Positions 5,688 through 7,311 of a stretch of DNA of 7,311 nucleotides are shown in pieces. The notes beneath the pieces were generated by a model. That model made no database searches. It had not been told where the DNA came from and worked only from the letters and a program-made list of their open reading frames with translations. The translations under genes were made by a program, and so were the position numbers. The stretch is from the NCBI GenBank assembly GCA_017388605.1, contig JAFPIE010000088.1, positions 1 to 7,311 on the forward strand, written 5' to 3'. This DNA comes from Acholeplasmatales bacterium. Lineage in GTDB: Bacteria; Bacillota_I; Bacilli_A; Acholeplasmatales; Anaeroplasmataceae. Within the stretch, counting starts at the first letter, position 1, and every line of letters starts with the position of its first letter.

Positions 5688-6314
5688 ATGTGGGATATAA
5701 TCAGAAGATCATTTGAGGATTTAACCGTTAACCTATGGATCTCTCAAATTGCAGGCTTAATTGGTTTAATTGTTATTGGAATTTCATATCTATTTAAGAA
5801 GAAGAAATTTATTGCGATTGCAACGATATCCTTTATCTTCTTTATTTTAGAACAGGCCTTTGCGGCCCTTTATAGTAATCTAATTGTATCTTCAACTTGC
5901 TTCATAAGAAATTTACTTATGGTTTATTTCTTATTTAAAAAGAACAAAGAATTACCAAAGGGAATCGTTTTTGGATTACTTGGTGTTATGTGGATATCCA
6001 TTTTAATCTATTTAGGCTTTAGTAATACATTTTCTAAATGGGATAATTATTTACCACCTTTACTTGTGACCATGTCTACGATTACACAAAACAATAAAAA
6101 GGAAATTGTTGTAAAAATTGGTTCATTGTTTCATGAGGGTGGCTTCTTAGCCTATTATTTTGTTTATCATTTACCATTATCCATATTAAGACAAATCATT
6201 TTAGTTGTTACATGCTTTATTGGACTGGTTTTAATTATTGTTCAAATGATAAAAAGAAGCACTAAGGATGTAGTAAAGGATGCTATTATAGAAGAAAAAG
6301 AAGAAAGCATTTGA
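5688..6314 (+). CDS. Polytopic membrane protein, YgjV-like, 208 aa
   Basis: Integral membrane protein of unknown function. Hydrophobic segments lie near residues 17-36, 41-62, 66-83, 91-112, 120-133, 145-162 and 168-187, so six or seven TM helices, followed by a charged C-terminal tail (188-208, rich in Lys and Glu). The QIAGLIGLIVIGISYLFKKKK start, the Arg in CFIRNLL at the beginning of the third helix, and the paired late helices resemble the YgjV family of bacterial inner-membrane proteins (E. coli YgjV is somewhat shorter). That assignment is from pattern memory and is moderate. GGTGA at 5679-5683 is only 4 bases from the ATG, a tight ribosome binding site. The last codons and the TGA stop (6312-6314) form the left arm and loop edge of the shared terminator. 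Position after gpx without an intervening terminator allows, but does not prove, a joint transcript. Confidence 0.8.
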   Translation: MWDIIRRSFEDLTVNLWISQIAGLIGLIVIGISYLFKKKKFIAIATISFIFFILEQAFAALYSNLIVSSTCFIRNLLMVYFLFKKNKELPKGIVFGLLGVMWISILIYLGFSNTFSKWDNYLPPLLVTMSTITQNNKKEIVVKIGSLFHEGGFLAYYFVYHLPLSILRQIILVVTCFIGLVLIIVQMIKRSTKDVVKDAIIEEKEESI

Positions 6315-6342
6315 CGATCCAAATGCTTTCTTTTCTTATTTT
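6301..6342. terminator. Bidirectional terminator shared by two convergent genes
   Basis: A perfect 13-bp stem, AAGAAAGCATTTG (6301-6313) with CAAATGCTTTCTT (6320-6332), has an ACGATC loop and a TTCTTATTTT tail on the plus strand. The minus strand has its own pyrimidine-rich tail from the A/G-rich 6288-6300. The left arm is coding sequence of the YgjV-like gene, and only 21 bases separate the two stop codons. Confidence 0.88.
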
Positions 6343-7311
6343 ATGATTGAATTGTGTAATAGCATAATTTGAACAATTTGAAGTGCTCTTTCCTTTGCTA
6401 TATTGATATCTAAGGTCTTATTTTGTAAGGCCTTTTTAATATTTGCGATCTGCTTATTATTTCCAGGCATTAAAATATTAATACCAGAATCGATGCTTCT
6501 ATATTCTTCTAAACCCTCATGGGATTCATCCCAATCGGTGATAACAAAGCCTTTATATTCCCATTCCTCTCTTAAGACTTTGGTTAATAAATCCTTGTTC
6601 GCACCACTCCATACGCCATTAATCATATTATAGCTAGACATAACACCACGGCATCTACCTTCCTTAATTGCAATACCGAAGCCTCTTAAATAGATTTCTC
6701 TTAGGGCTCTTTCGGATACATTTGCAGAGGTATATTTTCTTTCGTTTTCCTGGTTGTTGCATGCGAAGTGCTTAAGTGTACAGTAACAGCCTCTGTGTGC
6801 TTGAACACCTAGAACGATCGATTTTGCCATCTTACCGGATAGAACTGGGTCTTCAGAGAAGTATTCAAAGTTTCTACCACATAGTGGGTTTTTATGAATA
6901 TTCATTCCAGGGGCTAGCCAAACGGTTACTCCATATTCCTCCATTTCCTGTGCGATGGCATCACCAAGCTTATTTAATAGCTTTTCACTCCAGGTTTGGG
7001 CAAGTGAAATACCGGTTGGGAATGCAGTGGTATAGCAATAAAGTGGAGTACCCTTATTGATTTTAGAATAGCCTAATAGCTTTGCGATTTTAGGTAGGTA
7101 GTTAAACATTTCCATACCATGATCGACGTATTTAATCGTTTTGGCATTTTTTAAAACTACAGAAGTTTTAACTAATCTTAAGCCTGCAGGGCCATCGGCT
7201 AATGCGAAGCTCTTTAAGTTCTTTTCCTTTAGCTTATCCGTAGTATTTCCTGCGGCACCTGGTACGATAACACTATGTGGGCTTGGAACGACTATATCCT
7301 TTTGTCCACCA
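6336..7311 (-). CDS. Glycoside hydrolase family 3 (beta-glucosidase-like), C-terminal catalytic module; 5' end cut off by window
   Basis: Hydrolyses beta-linked glycosides, most likely releasing glucose from oligosaccharides or plant glucosides; the exact sugar is not predictable. The frame is open to the right edge, so the ATG at 7115 is internal; 324 residues are visible. Numbering from the first complete codon: VPGAAGNTTD (16-25), ADGPAGLRL (38-46) with substrate-binding Asp39, WLAPGMNIHKNPLCGRNFEYFSEDP split across 131-155, KHF (180-182, Lys and His of the subsite), SERALREIYL (199-208), and GFVITDW (254-260) with nucleophile Asp259. The protein ends about 65 residues later, just after the TIM barrel. 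A canonical GH3 enzyme would continue with an (alpha/beta)6 sandwich holding the acid/base, so here that domain is probably N-terminal, as in permuted GH3 enzymes of Ruminococcus and Butyrivibrio, and lies outside the window. There is no visible promoter or signal sequence. Confidence 0.93.
   Translation of the reverse strand, partial: GGQKDIVVPSPHSVIVPGAAGNTTDKLKEKNLKSFALADGPAGLRLVKTSVVLKNAKTIKYVDHGMEMFNYLPKIAKLLGYSKINKGTPLYCYTTAFPTGISLAQTWSEKLLNKLGDAIAQEMEEYGVTVWLAPGMNIHKNPLCGRNFEYFSEDPVLSGKMAKSIVLGVQAHRGCYCTLKHFACNNQENERKYTSANVSERALREIYLRGFGIAIKEGRCRGVMSSYNMINGVWSGANKDLLTKVLREEWEYKGFVITDWDESHEGLEEYRSIDSGINILMPGNNKQIANIKKALQNKTLDINIAKERALQIVQIMLLHNSIIK

Noticed and set aside
6403..7060. Two plus-strand open frames (6403-6633 and 6776-7060) within the GH3 gene
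   Set aside because: Both are shadows of the GH3 catalytic sequence on the minus strand and encode nothing recognisable.

Overview
The window is about 7.3 kb of AT-rich bacterial DNA. Genes are tightly packed, use the standard genetic code (TGA is a real stop at the end of one gene), and have AGAGG/AGGGG-type ribosome binding sites, TG-extended -10 promoters and U-tailed hairpin terminators. This, together with a Firmicute-style L-lactate dehydrogenase, points to a low-GC Bacillota, probably a fermentative, gut-associated member of the Bacilli/Erysipelotrichia side. That placement is inferred from style and gene content, not from a phylogenetic marker.

Layout, left to right: (1) positions 1-2564 hold a two-gene MacB/FtsX-type ABC exporter, an ATPase missing its first few residues at the window edge and an 8-TM permease whose start overlaps the ATPase stop; (2) 2594-3595 is an L-lactate dehydrogenase unit with its own extended -10 promoter and a bidirectional terminator; (3) 3603-4484 on the minus strand is an unrecognised protein with an N-terminal four-cysteine zinc-ribbon-like motif, fired from a good promoter; (4) 4596-5042 is a GNAT acetyltransferase, divergent from (3), ending in a compact terminator; (5) 5092-5625 is a cysteine-type glutathione/thioredoxin peroxidase behind a near-consensus promoter whose -10 sits in operator-like dyads; (6) 5688-6314 is a polytopic membrane protein resembling the YgjV family; (7) 6336-7311 on the minus strand is the C-terminal catalytic module of a family 3 glycoside hydrolase that runs off the right edge.

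The genes do not form one pathway. Only the ABC pair is clearly co-translated; gpx and the YgjV-like gene may be co-transcribed, since no terminator is visible between them. The rest are single-gene units separated by short terminators. The physiological picture is of a sugar-fermenting cell (GH3 glycosidase liberating sugars, LDH disposing of reducing power as lactate) with peroxide defence and an exporter.

I found no CRISPR array, RNA gene, insertion sequence, phage gene or recognisable defence system, and no stretch over 300 bases lacks a gene. The best second-look items are the operator-like sequence in the gpx promoter, the orphan zinc-ribbon protein, and the GH3 enzyme that ends directly after its catalytic barrel.
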